Shown here piece after piece: positions 32,560 to 46,193 of a stretch of DNA of 64,000 nucleotides. Source of the DNA: Macrolepiota albuminosa (Eukaryota; Basidiomycota; Agaricomycetes; Agaricales; Agaricaceae); NCBI GenBank assembly GCA_027475525.1, contig JAMWFC010000132.1:791074-855073 (forward strand), in the 5' to 3' direction. Position 1 is the first letter of the stretch; each line of letters begins with the position of its first letter. A program made the translations under genes and the position numbers. Below the pieces are notes generated by a model. It worked only from the letters and a program-made list of their open reading frames with translations, was not told the DNA's origin and did no database searches.

Positions 32560-35500
32560 TTGTCTAATGCTCTGTCAGTGGAAATCCAGCAAGAGCAAGT
32601 TCAAGATTGTTAGAGAAGGCTCAGTACACACACCATTTGTTCAAACTCTCAGTTGGCCTGGTATACATGCCTTCCATGCACGCCAAAAGAAGGCAATTCA
32701 AGAATATCAACAAGGTCAGTCTACAAAAATGTTTATAGTTTGCATGAAAACTTATTATGAACTCAGCTCAAAATGAAGAAAGGCAACGTGTGCTCAATGA
32801 GATTCGCAACCTGCCAGACAGTTGCCATGATCACAAGAACAATAAACAATAGGTGGACATTGATGCAGTCTTTGATGGCCATGCTGAAATCAACCTGAGC
32901 CATGCTGGTGGTGAGTTTCAGGAGCTGTTGGAAGAGGAGCTTCGGCCACGAAGAAAACGAAAAGAATATCGTGCCCGTCGAGATATGATTATTCGCCGGA
33001 ATCTTGGTTTTGCGACGCAGCTCAATGCAATGGTCAATGCATACCTCAAGTGGAGCAAGTCATGGGGTGTTTCAGGGAAGGGACTTGCTGCTCCCTTGAG
33101 TCAGGATGCAGTAGTTCAGGAGACTAAGGGCATTAAAATTGTTGATCTTTATGGTGAGTCATATAATCACTTCGCATTGTCACATTTTGTTTAATATTGA
33201 GCAGAGACTTATTCTCTTGATGTGCCCATGCTTAAAGGAGGTGAAACTGTAGCTGCCTCAATCATTGAGCAGGGCCTTATTCTCTCAGCACCATATCATC
33301 CAAACATTGCATTCTCCATACGCACTGTTGAATTATTTTGCACAACACACTTATGATGCCCACACCTTGCCATCCAGCCCTTTGTTAAAAGCTTGTGTGA
33401 CTTACATGGCGTACCTTTCAAGCCATATCTCAGCAGACAGTTCTCTATTGCATATGATGTCTACCTCTCTATACGTGCTGAAACTAAAAAGCATGTTCAG
33501 GCTGCTCTCAAACGCGATACACCAAAGTGGAGGCTTCATCATGCATGCCCTCCTTGTATCTACAAGCTAGAAGGAGAGAAGGAAATGATTTTTGAGATGC
33601 TTGTAACAATGGACAGGAATGATTCCCTCAAGCAGGTAATTTGTCGTGAGCCAGCAACAGAAGATGAAAACGGAGAATTGATACCAGAAACTACCAAAGA
33701 GCTGTGGGATGGACATGATGTAGATGGTGACTATTATCTTAGTTGAGAGACAGTGGATGAATGGGCAAAAGGTGTGCTTCAGGAACTATTGCCAATAGGA
33801 AAAGACTCTGTAAGTTATTCGTTTTTATTATGCAAATGAATCATCCATATTCACCACTGGCATAGGAAGAAGGCACAGAGGGCTCAGAGTCCAACCCTTG
33901 TGGAGAACAATGGAAGAATATGATCGATGAGTTGACTGCACAGATGTGGGGAATATTTGATGAGACTGGAGTTTTCCTTGCCCTTTGTTGGCATGGTTTT
34001 GTTTTATTAATTGCCGACATGATTCAGAGTGGTGAACTGTGCGTATCTATTTCCACATATTTACCGTATCTGTTACCTGATGCCTTGCCAAAAGTGCCAA
34101 ATATCCCTTGGCAGTCATCAGTGAGCTCTTAGATGTATTTGGCATTCGTATTGGTGCTGGTTACAACATTGGCTGTAAATTTGGCATAATGGTTGCCAAC
34201 AGCCCCCTTGAACCACGTGCTTGTGAGCTTCAATATAGGTCACTTGTGGGTAGTTTTCACGGGCATGCTCATAATCGACGATGCCAGCTTTCCTTCCTTG
34301 CAAAATATATTGAAGGACTGGGTCTTGAAGATCTCAAGGGGTGTGAACGGTTTTTTTCCAAGTCCAATGCCCTGGCCTCATCCATACAATATGCAAGTGT
34401 TTTTTATCGCAAGCAGAGTATTCAGGAATACCTTAAACATATGGATAGACAAGAGAGCTATGCAAACCTCAGTGTGTTTCTATTCAATTATTTTTCCTTT
34501 CAATCAATTTGTTTCATAAGCACTTTCCTCATTAATAATTACTACCAGGCAATTAGATTACTCAAAGGCTTGCCTGCATTAGAGAAGCAGATGAGGGATC
34601 ATGGAGTAGTGGGCTTTGAGACGTTCAAGCAATGGCTGGCAGAAGAAAAGGTGTATCTTCAAGAACTATCTCGAGAGCCTTTACAAGAGACGTTACAGAT
34701 GGAATACTATCAGAAGCTAGTGAACCTCGAGGCAAGCCAGTCCGTCACACCTCCTTTCTATCATGAGCAGCCCTAACATTTGATCTAGGAAAGCATTAGA
34801 TGAGGCACAGGCAAAATGGCTTGTAATCACCCCTGACAATCACAATGAATGGGACTATATACAGTCAATTGAGATAGAATGCTGCCATGCCTTAGAAATC
34901 CATGAAAAGGACCTCAAAGTTGTTCAGAGCCTCAAAACAAAGCTTGGGGTCACACCACAATGGACTCAAGCAAACTCTGAGTGGAGTGCAGCAGCGGAGA
35001 TGGCAGCTAAGCGTCACTATCAATGTTGTCTTGATCATTTGAAGGAATTAGTAGTTTCAAGGATGTTTGAGTTATCGAAGATGACTATGTCTCAAATGGG
35101 TGCATCTAACCATATTATTATTCAAAATACAATACTGACATTGATGATTAACAGGGTATAAGTTGCATAAACACATAGGCAAGGCCCTCAAAGCAAGATC
35201 ACAGGCTGTGCAAAATGCACTTGACAAATATAACATTGCTGCTCATGCACTTTGCCCACCATGCCCCGAGCTTTTGTGGGATCTTGTAGTTGAATATGTA
35301 TTCCTTGCTGATTTTGATCTATTATCAGACACACGTGAAGATGTATGTGAACGTCTTTGGGCAGCACCTGCGGCTCAAATCATGATGGATGAGTACTATA
35401 AGATCCAGCGTGCCAGGGAGGAAATTGACCGGTTGAATGTGGAAATTTGACAATTTGTAACGTATATGCAAGATGAAGATGTCTATCTGCATGAGCGAGA

Positions 35501-35843
35501 GAGAACAGTCAAAATGAAGGACAGTACTATTGCCCATCAGATCTACTTGCAGCAGGAACATCTACATCAATTTAATGCCCTCCATATGCAACGCTTTCAT
35601 AAACTAGCATCTCATCCTGGCTTCTTAGGGTCTCTCGTCTCCGGTGTTTGATCTCAGGTTGACATAGAAAGTGAAGAGGACATGGAGGTAGATGAGGGTA
35701 ATGGACAACGTGAGATTGTTGAGGATGGTAGCAATGTATGTGTTGAGGGCAATGATGGCAGGGAGGATGGGAATGACAATGACAATGATACCATGCTGGC
35801 TGAACAGATATATAAGGTGATCCAGATTTCATCAGATGTTTAA
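32560..35843 (+). pseudogene. KDZ transposase 1
   Basis: DDE-type transposase of the Kyakuja-Dileera-Zisupton group. In order: an N-terminal segment with LSHAGGEFQELLEEELRPRR, then LCDLHGVPFKPYLSRQFSIA, the treble-clef-like CPPCIYKLEGEKE, VTMDRNDSLKQV, GDYYLS, FDETGVFLALCWHGFVLL, GYNIGCKFG, and GSFHGHAHNRRCQLSFLA with EGLGLEDLKGCERFFSKSN. A helical C-terminus follows. The family usually has YDIGC where this copy has YNIGC, so a probable catalytic aspartate is lost. Introns are present (for example 33808-33867 and 34045-34110). TGA stops stand at arginine positions (33744-33746, 35448-35450, 35649-35651). Old and inactive. Confidence 0.8.
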
Positions 35844-36199
35844 TTGAGGCCCTCTCTACACTTATTATTTGTATTATATTATTCTACATTACGTTTACAT
35901 GATGTATAAATTTCTTCCAATTTTTCTGGGATTTTCTGATACATTTTGAGCAAGGGACATGAGCTTATCGTGTCCAACAATGAGCAAGGGGCGGGATCAA
36001 CAGCCGGCATGATCTCCAAACAGACACCCAATGGGATGATGGCAATGATGTTGCCAATGGTCGTGTGCTTGATGGCACCGGCAATGAATAACCAGACAAC
36101 ATACTCTGCAATAACAGGTGTATTATCGCAGGAAGGGAGAATAAGATAAATCACGTCTAATTAGGCGTGGCATATTGATTAAATGTCACACCTAATTAG
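35844..36199. repeat. Spacer with two CCTAATTAGG palindromes
   Basis: No gene. CACGTCTAATTAGGCGTG (36152-36169) and CACCTAATTAGGTG (36189-36202) share the core and lie 20 bp apart, possibly the edge of the F3 3' LTR. Terminal inverted repeats of the KDZ element were not found. Confidence 0.4.
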
Positions 36200-39100
36200 G
36201 TGCAATATGTGGTAGCTACAGGTGCTATCTTGGCCTGCCAATACTGTTGTGCTGTTTGCACACCATACATTGTGCTGCAGTCTTGTGCGGCACAGGAGAT
36301 TCCATTTGAGCCTCTTCAGGCTCCTCATACCAGTTGTCATCGGAGGGTGAGGATGGCAGCCTCTCTGGAACAGACTTCTCCAAATGTGGGTCCATTGCCC
36401 ACACACACCAAGGGTATTGGGCTGGCAGGCTCTCTACCAATATGGTGGGTAAGAAGGGGATGTTAGCTCCTGGGGCCTCTTTCAGGGTGTCTTCAGAGAA
36501 GTGCACATTGACGTATGCATGCCCTTCTAGATGCTTACCCCGATGATCTTTTTGGGGTTGCGAGGCCTTGGCCTCAATGGGGCGTGCACTGATGCCCCAG
36601 AAACTCTGCTCAGTCCAGGTATGGCCTGCACTTCCTTATCTACATCTTCTACTGCTAGCACTTTGCACCAGCCAAGTCATGGAGAGTCCTTGCGCTTCTC
36701 TGTAGTACAGTGACATTGCAGGCAATTATCAGTGTCATCTGCTGTAACCCATTCTGCTAGGATCACTTTCCCATTCACTAGCATCTGACAGTGCTCAAAG
36801 TCTAGCATGACTTTGTTACGCCACATGAATGGTGTTCCCAGTATCATATCATAGTGATCAAAGTTTGCTATTTCCATGTATTCCTGGCTATGTGAGCCCA
36901 GTGTCTGGACAGTTACATTCATCTCATACTGCACCATAGCATGGCTTTCTACAGTGCCCAGCTGCAACGCCAATGGCATATCTAACTCCTGTACAGAAAT
37001 TCCATACACATGGGCAAACTGGGGTGTTATACCCAATGTAGTACTCCCGGAGTCCTATAAGGCCTATGCTTTGTGGCCATTTACATCCACATACAAGACC
37101 AGGCACTTCTCGCCTGCCCATTTCAATGTAGGGTGCTGCAACATGCCCTCTGCGCAATGAAAAGTCACCTTCTTCATCTGAACAACATTATTTTTGTTGT
37201 GATTGTTCAAAGGCAGCCAATCTGTCATTGCTGCCAGGCACTCAGAGTTGCTGTCATGACTGTAGTACTTGTTGTCATAGGCATTGTAATATACGTCAAC
37301 TGTGACGTACTCCTCCCCCTCTACAACCACACTCTCAGGCTTGGCACCCAATGCTTCCTCTGAGGGCTTCTGGTCATTTGTAGGGTGCTCAGCCTCAGAT
37401 TCGGTGGAGATGTCTCCATCACTTCCACTTGTGGCTGCAGTATGGTGTGGCCCAAAGGTGGGTGCAGGGTATATACCCCTTTCTTGAGGCTCCCATCTTT
37501 GCAGGGCAATTGGTAGCATAGTGGCCTGACTGGCCACATGCAAAGCAGGTCCCTGTGTGACCAGGTGGGTTGGCCAGCTTGACTTCCAGCCTTGGCTTAG
37601 GGCGTTCTCTGTCTGGCACCCACTCAGGTTGTGGGTGGCTTTGCCCTCAATTTGCCACAGGTGTTCTGCATACCACAAACCGCATGTGGTGGTCATGATC
37701 CAAGTCAGCCTTCTTAGCCAGGAAGGTCCCCACATGCTGGCCCCATGAGGGTGCCCTAGTAGGCAGTAGTTCCCTGCTTCCTCTCTTGTGGCCACTACAA
37801 TGCTCATAGTGGTTAGCAGTCTTAAGAGACTGCTCATACCTGATGGCATACACCACAAACTCCTCCACATCACTGACCTCTGGGGACAGCCCATCCTCAT
37901 GTATCAGATAGTGGTGCATGTCTGCTGGAATACCATCCAAGAACGTTTCGAGCATTGTATACCCATCTGGGTATACTGCCATGTTCTGGGCATGGTTGTT
38001 AAGGGTATTGTAGAACCCTTGTACCCCCAGCTTCTCAGTGTACTTAGCAGACTAGAAGTCCTGCCTTGCATCCTGTAGCATCAAGGAATGTACAAATTGA
38101 TTGTACATTCCTGTGAGGACTCCTTTGAACATCCACTCATACTGGACCTGGTTGACGTGCAGTACTGCTCATTGGAACCACCCCATGGCCTCTCTGGCCA
38201 AGAACTTGGGCAGAACAAAGATTTGTTCTCATTCCATATGGTCACCTCTATATAAGCACATGGCAAGATGGGTACATATGTCCATTGCCCAGTCCTCGGT
38301 CACTGAACTTGGACATGCCTGTGTAGGTGCAAATGTGCCTGCTATCTGCTTTATGCAGCTTCACCCCATCTGGTAACCATAAGGTTACCTCCAGGGCATC
38401 ATCAACTACTCAATGCAGGTGATTGTGCATGGCTTCACAATGCATCTGAATGGCCTCCTGCTGGCCTAGAGATCTAGTCACTAAATCAGCAGCTTGGGGA
38501 AGTGACTTCTCTTGTCCACCCTGCAGCAGACATCACGAGCCTCCTCAACTGTGGGCATAATTGCCCTCATCTTGGGGAATCGACCTATGATGTTCATCCT
38601 GGCCATTACCAGAGGCATCATGTCTGGTAGTGCCATCTCAATCAAGGAAGTCTCTTCGATCATGATTGTTGTGCTGCCCCAGTGCTGGAGAACACATCTT
38701 GTCAATGGGCTTAGTGCCCTCAAATACAATGCCCTGATCATCAATAAGGGACTGTCTCTTAGTACTGAGATTGCCATTGTGCATATGTTGATACACAACT
38801 CTGTTGCTCAATGTTTCCACCATTGGCACGTGCAGCATCACAGATGCCTTGCTCTTCACCTTAAACGTGGTGCTATCATGTCCATCTGGGCCTGACATCT
38901 CTGTCCTAAGGGCTTGGTTACACATGTGTAGGGGCTTCTCATGCCACCCTTGTCCTGCTGGAGTATAAAAAGTACTCACTGGTTTTACTTTGGGCGCTTC
39001 CTGCACCTGTGCTAGTGCTTCCACTAGCTCAACTCCAACGTCTTGATTATGACATGCCAAGCATTCCTCAGACATGTGGCTCCAGGGGGTCAACACCCCT

Positions 39101-39951
39101 GATTGCCTTGCGGCCTTCTGCTGCAAATACATCTGCAGTTCTATGGTGAGAACTCTCACCATTAAATCAGTATATTTGGTACTGAATACATTGGGCACTT
39201 CGTGCCCTTGTTGCTTAAGTGCTACTATATGCGCTGAAGCATAGCGCTTGAGTTGCGCTTGGGTGGTGTATTTCATCACCTCTGGGTGTAAATCCCAAAA
39301 CACCCACAAGCGCATGGTGTATGCGGTTTTCAACCGCTGCTCCTCTGCTCCGCCGTCGTCATTGCTACACAACTCAATCACCTCCTCCAGGAGCTCTGCA
39401 ACCTCTGGGACTTCCTCCACTGCTGGTGTGTGTGGGAAACAATTTTCCACTTGGGCCACTTCAGGACTTGCAGCCTCCTCCAGTACCTCCTATATGTGGG
39501 CTTTTGCTATCCTGGTGGGCATTGAGCCCACTGCAGCCTGCCTGGTCCCACTACTCTGGCTCAAGGGAATAGGTCCCCTAGTCTGTATTGATGACTCAGT
39601 GTCTCCTGAGGTGCCCTGAATGTCTGTTGGCTGCCAGCCTTCATCAGGGAGCTCTTTGGAGGCTAGCTGGCTGGACCGTTGCAGTCCTCCTGGCAGCTGC
39701 ATAACTAGGAGAGTTAATCCCCCTGGCATCTTGTCCTGTGGCCATGGCTGGCCATCCTGTTGCGAGGTCTCAGCTCTTTGGGCCTCACTTTTATTCCTGG
39801 GCAGGTTGGTGCTCCGATCTCAGTCTTGAGCCTTGGGTCTTGACTGACCCGCATTGGACGCTGGCATGTCCAGAGTGTCTGCTGGGTCTCCCTGTAGGTC
39901 GTGGGCATGCTGCCCACTGTCAGTGGTGACTGCAGGAATAGGATTACCCAT
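36200..39951 (-). pseudogene. Gypsy family F3 gag-protease (decayed)
   Basis: On the minus strand: a gag start at 39951 with a proline/charged N-terminus, the gag body (LWVFWDLHPEVMKY, then TMLETFLDGIPADMHHYL), a zinc knuckle CFACGQSGHYATNCP (C-x2-C-x4-H-x4-C) near 37560, and a retropepsin part ending in FDHYDMILGTPFMW near 36850. A pre-RT linker reaches about 36220. RT, RNase H and integrase are missing. Stops and frameshifts break it into several ORFs. Its 5' LTR is the LTR-X copy at 40077-40385, in the matching orientation. Confidence 0.7.
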
Positions 39952-40076
39952 CGATCCTCTGTTTGAAATTTGATGTCTGTGCAAGAAGCTCAAGAAGCTG
40001 ATAGAGTTCTATTAACAAACTCAGCAACTGACATCAGATGCTAGGCAATAGATCCTAGCTGGTGGATTCAAAAAAA

Positions 40077-40385
40077 TGTAACAAAGTTATGGCTTTTGTG
40101 AGCTTAAGATCACACTGCACAAAATCAGACTAGTCTGGTGTATTGACAATGTAGTGTAATACAAAAATAAGCTGCTTAGTAAGCAGCAAAGGTAAACTAT
40201 TTATAATATGTAAATATTATTGACAATGTAGTGTAATACAAAAATAAGCTGCTTAGTAAGCAGCAAAGGTAAACTATTTATAATATGTAAATATTAATAT
40301 TATATTATAATAAATATAATATAATATTGACTACTACAGTAAGTAAAAGCTATGTGGCAAACACCACATAGCAGACTACAGTACA
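40077..40385 (-). mobile_element. LTR-X copy B, 5' LTR of the F3 element
   Basis: The 309 bp include a 77-bp duplication; without it the length is 232 bp, like the other copies (222 and 239). Its minus-strand sense, set by the TATAAATA box, matches the F3 gag that starts 125 bp away. It contains the hairpins CTATGTGG/CCACATAG and GCTGCTTAGTAAGCAGC. Confidence 0.7.
40141..40294. repeat. Exact 77-bp tandem duplication inside LTR-X copy B
   Basis: 40141-40217 equals 40218-40294. The other two LTR-X copies have a single unit here. Confidence 0.9.
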
Positions 40386-40599
40386 TGTCTCTACCAAGAA
40401 GAGCAGACATGTAATCTATCATCTTCTTATTGAGGTCACTAACATGATCAGGAAAGGAGTCTTGGAAGGTAGGTCAGTTAGCATGAGTCAAGTATGACAT
40501 ATTGTCATGACTATAATTGGTGTCAAAATTGTTTAAAGAATGATGGCACTACATATATTTTAATTGTTCCACAGTTGCTCAATAGATTGCTTAGTCATG

Positions 40600-43500
40600 A
40601 ATCAATAGATGACATTACTGATTGCCTTGCTTGTTCTGACCATTACCTGGCACAATAGCAATGCCATGATTATGTTGGGTCAAGAATATTCTGTTGCAGA
40701 TGTTTCCGCCGCATGCACTACTTTAACCTGTTTCACTGACCTGAAGTATGGTATTTCCAACCAATGAATATATCAGATACTGGAGAGTATTTCTATATCC
40801 AACACAATTCATTGCATGCAAACTGTCATCAAGGGAAGATCAGAGTCAGGGCTGTTGAGAACCACAAGCGGAAAAAGGATATTCAGGAGCAAGAGTTTCT
40901 ACGACTCAAATATCAACTAGATGTTGAACTTCCATCAGCAGATAGCAACCTGGGACATCTGGCAGCACATCTGTCTATGACTTCAGATTTCCTAAGCAGA
41001 CTTCAGGATGCCAGCCTTGATCAAATCATGGAAGAGAAAGAGCAACAGGAACCAGAGAATAATGTGCCAATAGAAGATATTGTAGAAGATTGGCCAGCTA
41101 TGAACAGGTTCTGTATAGACAGATATGATTGCTTTGGAAATCTAATACAATGGATTGTTCACGCAACTGGAGTACACTACATCACTGTCATTTCATGTGA
41201 GTGTTCTGAGATGGATGTCTTGGTGGAGGATACTATCTGCTCGCAGCTGGTCCCTAGTACATTTGATTGGACACAAATATATTTTACAATGGCTGTGCTG
41301 GACAACTTCTGTCTGACAAATCTAGAGTGCAAAGCATCCACCTACCAGTACTGGCAGAAAATTGCAAGAATAACTTCTCCAATTGCATCTTCTGGTGAGG
41401 TGGATAATCTTTACTGTGAGCTACGACAAATTTCTTGTTCATGACAGTGGCTGAAGAAGTTGAAGTGGGCAGGCTTTGGACATGATGAATTGAGGCACTC
41501 CACATTGCCAGACTGTGGTGAACTTGCAATATTCTGTCCAACTTGCCCTCAACCAGGAGTCAATCTTCTATTCAACTGGAAAGAAGATCCTGTCCAGTGG
41601 AAGTTCAATTATTCTTTAATAATAGACGGCAACTTCAAAGTGGATCACATCCAATATTTTAATCCTGCTCATGATATATGGCATTCAGAAGGCAGTAGTA
41701 TGATGGCCAGGAGGGATGAGCTCACTCACTATCTCAAGTGCACAAAAGAACAGCCAACAGTGAGTGATATTCTTTAACTCTATCTGTCAGCCACCTGCTG
41801 GCTGTCTGCTGGACCTCTGTCTGTTCAGGGAGCAGCTTGTGAAAACATATTCAAAGTTATTGAAAAGGCCCTGATGATGAACAAGTCATGTGACATTACT
41901 GGTATTGTTGCAACGGCATGTACACGGCACAGCTGCTTTGCTCCTAATAGTGTAACAAACTTGACCTGTAGTGAAGGCCAGGTTTACACAGACTTTTCCA
42001 TCACACGGGCAGTTAAGACGACCAACATGGATGGGATTCAGCGTCTCCTACTGGTATATGACATAGCATGCCAGTGGTGTGTCAAATTTTCTGAACGGCT
42101 TGCTGAGGCCAGAGAAGTCCTGCCAGATAATCTACTTGTGGACTTTGCAATAGGACTTCTTCATGTCCATGGGCATAAGGAGGATTGTTTTTTCTGCTTT
42201 GCCCCGTCCTTCATTCCTGGGGCCGGTCATTTGGCTGGGGAGATAATTGAAAGTCTCTGGTCTACACTAAATGAAGTCTCACAGATGGCCCATATGGCTA
42301 CCTTGGCACATCAGGCAGAAATCCTTGATGATCACATGTGTGACTCAAACTGGAAGAAGCTGCTTGACATGGTTCCATTCCTATATTGGAAGTACAGGAC
42401 TGCTGTTGAGACAAGAGATGCAGCCATTTAATATTTCACTGAGCAATCCATCAGAATATCAATGGATTTACTAACAAGTTAGAAAGCCAGAATAGCTAAG
42501 GCAGAAAGGCTCAGAGAGGAGAGAAACCATAAAGCAATGGATATTCTGAAAGCTCATACAATGACCTTCAATAATGCAAGTGAAGACCAAATAGCAACAG
42601 ACAGTGAAAACCACTCAACGGATGTTGCAGTGACAGATATTTATTCCTTTTGGATTCAACTTGCCTTTGACATTGAGGAGCAGCAGTAAAGTGTATTGCT
42701 GATGGCCCAAACTATTTCACTAATTGGAAGCTCAGAATTGCAATTCAGGACCAGGTTTGCTGTCTGAATTGGCATGCAAGCAATGATGATCAGCAAAAGG
42801 TCAAGGCAGAAATAGAACTATTAAAAGTTTGATTCAATATCCTTGCTGCTTCTCAGGACAGGAGCAGGTTTATTGCTAGTGGAAGATGGACTGCCCTCCT
42901 GGAACTGGATGAAGCTTCCAGAGCCTTTGACAATAATGAAATGGCAGAAGATGGACAGCCAACAGATCTGCTGGTACTGCTGGCAGATAGCCTTGGACCA
43001 ACAGATGTAGTTGTTTCAGAAGATTTTGAAATCTCCTTCCTATCTGTGATTATAGGTAATGTCCCACCTTTAACAATGATAGAGCGCAATCTGTGCTTGA
43101 TTTAAATTGAAAGGCTCCTGCAAACCCTTTGGAAATTCATTGCAGAGAAATCATTCCTATATTCTCATGTTGTCTAGGTCTCCCCAAGCAAGAATGTGAA
43201 AACTTGAGCTCACACATCTCTTCAAAAAATCCAGGCCTCAATCTTGGTGAAGGCTTGTACCTATGCACAATGCCCCAGTGCTCTGCTGTGACTGGGATTG
43301 GACCCCAGCATTCAGAGAAAGTATCTGGTTCTACAAAAAGTGGATTTGAATGCAAGCACAGCTATACAAGATCCCAACATTCCTGGTTCATCAAAGATCA
43401 AGGTATCTTGGATATGGCACTCTAATTCTGATACAGAAAATGAATCTGCAACTATTTCTGAATGTGAGTCCTCTTGTTAACATTTCTGTTATCATTACAT

Positions 43501-43755
43501 CTGTTCATAAACATATCTCTTGAGTTAAGCATGTTCATTATCTACATGCTAGAGCACAACACAACAGATGGACAGAGGAAAGTCAGCTTGTCACAAATGA
43601 AATGGAGTGGACAGTTTGGTATTTCTTCAACCAGGCAGATATTTGGTCAAAGCATGGTATGTTAGTGAAGAAAAGAGGTCTCCAGTCATATGCCCACAAA
43701 AAGGTGGCCATGTGGCAAGAATTGGCCTTAATGGCAATTGATAAATTTAGGTGCC
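40600..43755 (+). pseudogene. KDZ transposase 2, CxC2-type
   Basis: A cysteine/histidine-rich N-terminus (CLACSDH, CCRCFRRMHYFNLFH near 40630-40740) is followed by HATGVHYITVISCEC, then VLDNFCLTNLECKAST and CPTCPQPGVNL. The DDE core is visible as LIIDGNFKVD (first D), LLVYDIACQW (second D) and AGEIIESLWSTLN (E), with GLLHVHGHKEDCF and PSFIPGAGHL between. The C-terminal part (NEMEWTVWYFFNQAD, LQSYAHKKVAMWQ) runs to about 43750. TGA stops include 41442-41444 at an expected arginine; several frame changes occur after 42430. It ends abruptly where the F4 Gypsy piece begins. Confidence 0.78.
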
Positions 43756-46180
43756 TTGCAGTTGGCAGGCTTCAAGTCAAGTAAGAGCTCAATGGCATGA
43801 TCCCACTGCTTGTGCTCCAGGAGAGAGTCAAATGAGGCCTTTGAAAAAACATCCTCAAAGTCTGCAGATGGCCCAGAACAGTATCCCAGAATGGGCAAGG
43901 CAAGGTATTGGTGGCAAAGGCCTGGGCCAACCATTGAAAAGTGGTCTGGCTGGCCCAGATCTCTTCAGCTGATGGTGGAGGGTGCAATGTTGTGGCATAA
44001 ATGTGGTCCCCTACCTTAATAGCCTTGTCTGGTAATTCTGGGTCCAGAGCAGGCAGGAATTCTCCTTCATGACCATCTTCTATGGTGGCTGCTCCACTAC
44101 CATGTCTGGTGTCCTCATAGAGGGCCTTTCTATAAGGGAACACCAGAGGCAAGGAGTTCAACAGGTCAAGGTCAGCAAAGAGAATGTGTCCTGCTCAGCG
44201 GGCCTGGATGGCTACACATTCCCACACAGCAGTGTGCTGCTCTGTCCTTGCCTCCTCAGCACAGGTGGTGCAGCACCGGGGACACCAGCTCATGCTCACC
44301 TCTCTAGTAGTCTAGTCTATCTCTGGATTGTGCTTCTGGAGCCATGTGTATCCCAGGATCATGTCCTGCTTTTCCAAGCTGGTAACCACAAAGGTAGCAT
44401 GCTTGACATGGGCCTGGTAGCACAAAACTAGGTAGCATAGAAGGAACCCACTTCATTGGGGGTACTGTCAATATTGTAGACCAGAATGGAGGAGAGAGAG
44501 AGGCCAAGTTGTGAATTGGTGTCTGGCCATGTGGTCACTATCCACAAAGAGCCCTGTTGCTCTGGAGTCCAGGAGAGTGACTATGCTCTGGGTCTGCTGG
44601 ATGTTAGTTGTCTCAACCTCCACCTTTAGCCAGAGCAAGTTGGCTGAGGGCATGGAGGCTACCACATAGTGTCTTGGGAGGTGACGTTGCTAAGCAGAAG
44701 TGTGGGGTCAAGGGGACACAGTAGAAGGAATCAGCAAGGCTGGGGGGGCTTTCAGATATGTTGGGGGGTGTGCTTACAATTGTAGGTGTCAAAGTGTCCA
44801 CAGGAGTTGTATTGGGCTCTTTTATAGATAGATATGCAAATTGATTTGCACTAAGCAGCAGGGGCATACTCTTTACCCATTACTCCTCTAAAAATCCTCC
44901 AGGCACCCTTCTCTCAGTGCATCTGCACTCTGCTCCAGCTCCAGGGTCTCTGGTGCCGCAATATCTAGAGAGGGTGCTCTGGCTGCATCCTTGACTGCCA
45001 GGAGCTGCAGGAGCAGCTCTTCCTGCTCCTCCAGGGCAACAGCATGCAAAGTGGCCAGAAGTGCCATAGCGCTAGCATTGGCACATTGGCAGGAGGAGTT
45101 CACATCCATAGGGGCCTTAGGAGGCAGTGTTGGCACTGCAGAGGAAGCAGTGAGGCTGGGAGGAGTGAACACAGCTGCTCTAGAGAAGGGGAAGGAGATT
45201 AGAGGGCGTGATGTTATTGCTGAGGCTGGAGCTTGTCACAGGCTGTGCTTGAGTTCCATGACCTGCCACTAGTCCTGGGCCATTCAGTACCAAGAGTCGA
45301 CTTGATTGTTGGCTGGGCATTCTTCTGCAAGATTATCAATGTGCTCCATCAAAGTTGATTGGAGCCTTTTCTGGAAGGTGAGGCAGAGTTGCAGGCCATC
45401 AGGATACCCAGCCTGCTCAACTAGTGCATGGAAGAAGTCAATGTATTTGTCCAACAAGTGCTTCCCTTGTCCATACTGGTTCTTGTCTCAGAGAACCAGC
45501 ACAGCTGTTTTGGCTGGGTTCCAGGAAAAGAACTTGTTTCAGAACTCCTGCTCAAATGTGGCTCACCTTGCAAACTCTGCGACTCCTCCAGGGCATTGGA
45601 AAACCCTCAGTGCATAGGTGGCTGCTCTTCCAGACTTCATATAGGAGAGAACCCATGCAATTTTCAGGTCATCAGAGACAAAGTCATCTCTGCAGAGCTG
45701 GGTATAGATGAGGCATGACTGTAGAAGTTGTTCTCCAGTCACATGGTTGCCATTGTAGGCATCTGAGATTGCCGGTTGGGGAATGAGCATGTGTGGGGCA
45801 CCTTGTGCTACTAAAGGATCTGGAGCGAGGAGCAGTTCTGCTGCTGGTGTTGCTGTAGCAACCAAGAGAGTGGGGTTTAGATGCTCTAGGAGGGCCTGGA
45901 GGGAGTCAGAAATGGTTTTGGTGGTTTGTCAGAGGGTGGAGAGTTTGGCAGTGTGGTGAGTGAGAAAAGCTTGAGTAAGCTGCACTTGGGCCTCCAGGTA
46001 GAGCAAGCAAGTCCAGGCTTCATCCTGAGGAGCTGTAGTGTCTGGAAGAGTGTTTGAAGAGGCAAGCTGAGACATAGAAGGCATAGGTGCTTAAGACTAG
46101 TGGAGAAGTGACAGATAAGAGCCAGAAAATTCTTTTGACAGCTATGAGGGGCTTCCAAACCAGAATCCTAAAACTTGTTC
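43728..46180 (-). pseudogene. Gypsy family F4 gag-protease (decayed, truncated)
   Basis: Minus strand, 5' to 3': a leader, gag (KIAWVLSYMKSGRAATYALR near 45650), a coiled Glu/Gln-rich stretch, and retropepsin VTLLDSRATGLFVDSD (the expected DSGAT is DSRAT here) near 44560. A pre-RT segment follows (PALDPELPDKAIKVGD, FEDVFSKASFDSL near 43870). The RT is missing; the element is cut at about 43745 by the KDZ 2 end. Its 5' LTR is the LTR-Y piece at 46194-46507. Confidence 0.7.
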
Positions 46181-46193
46181 TGCTGTAAAGGTG

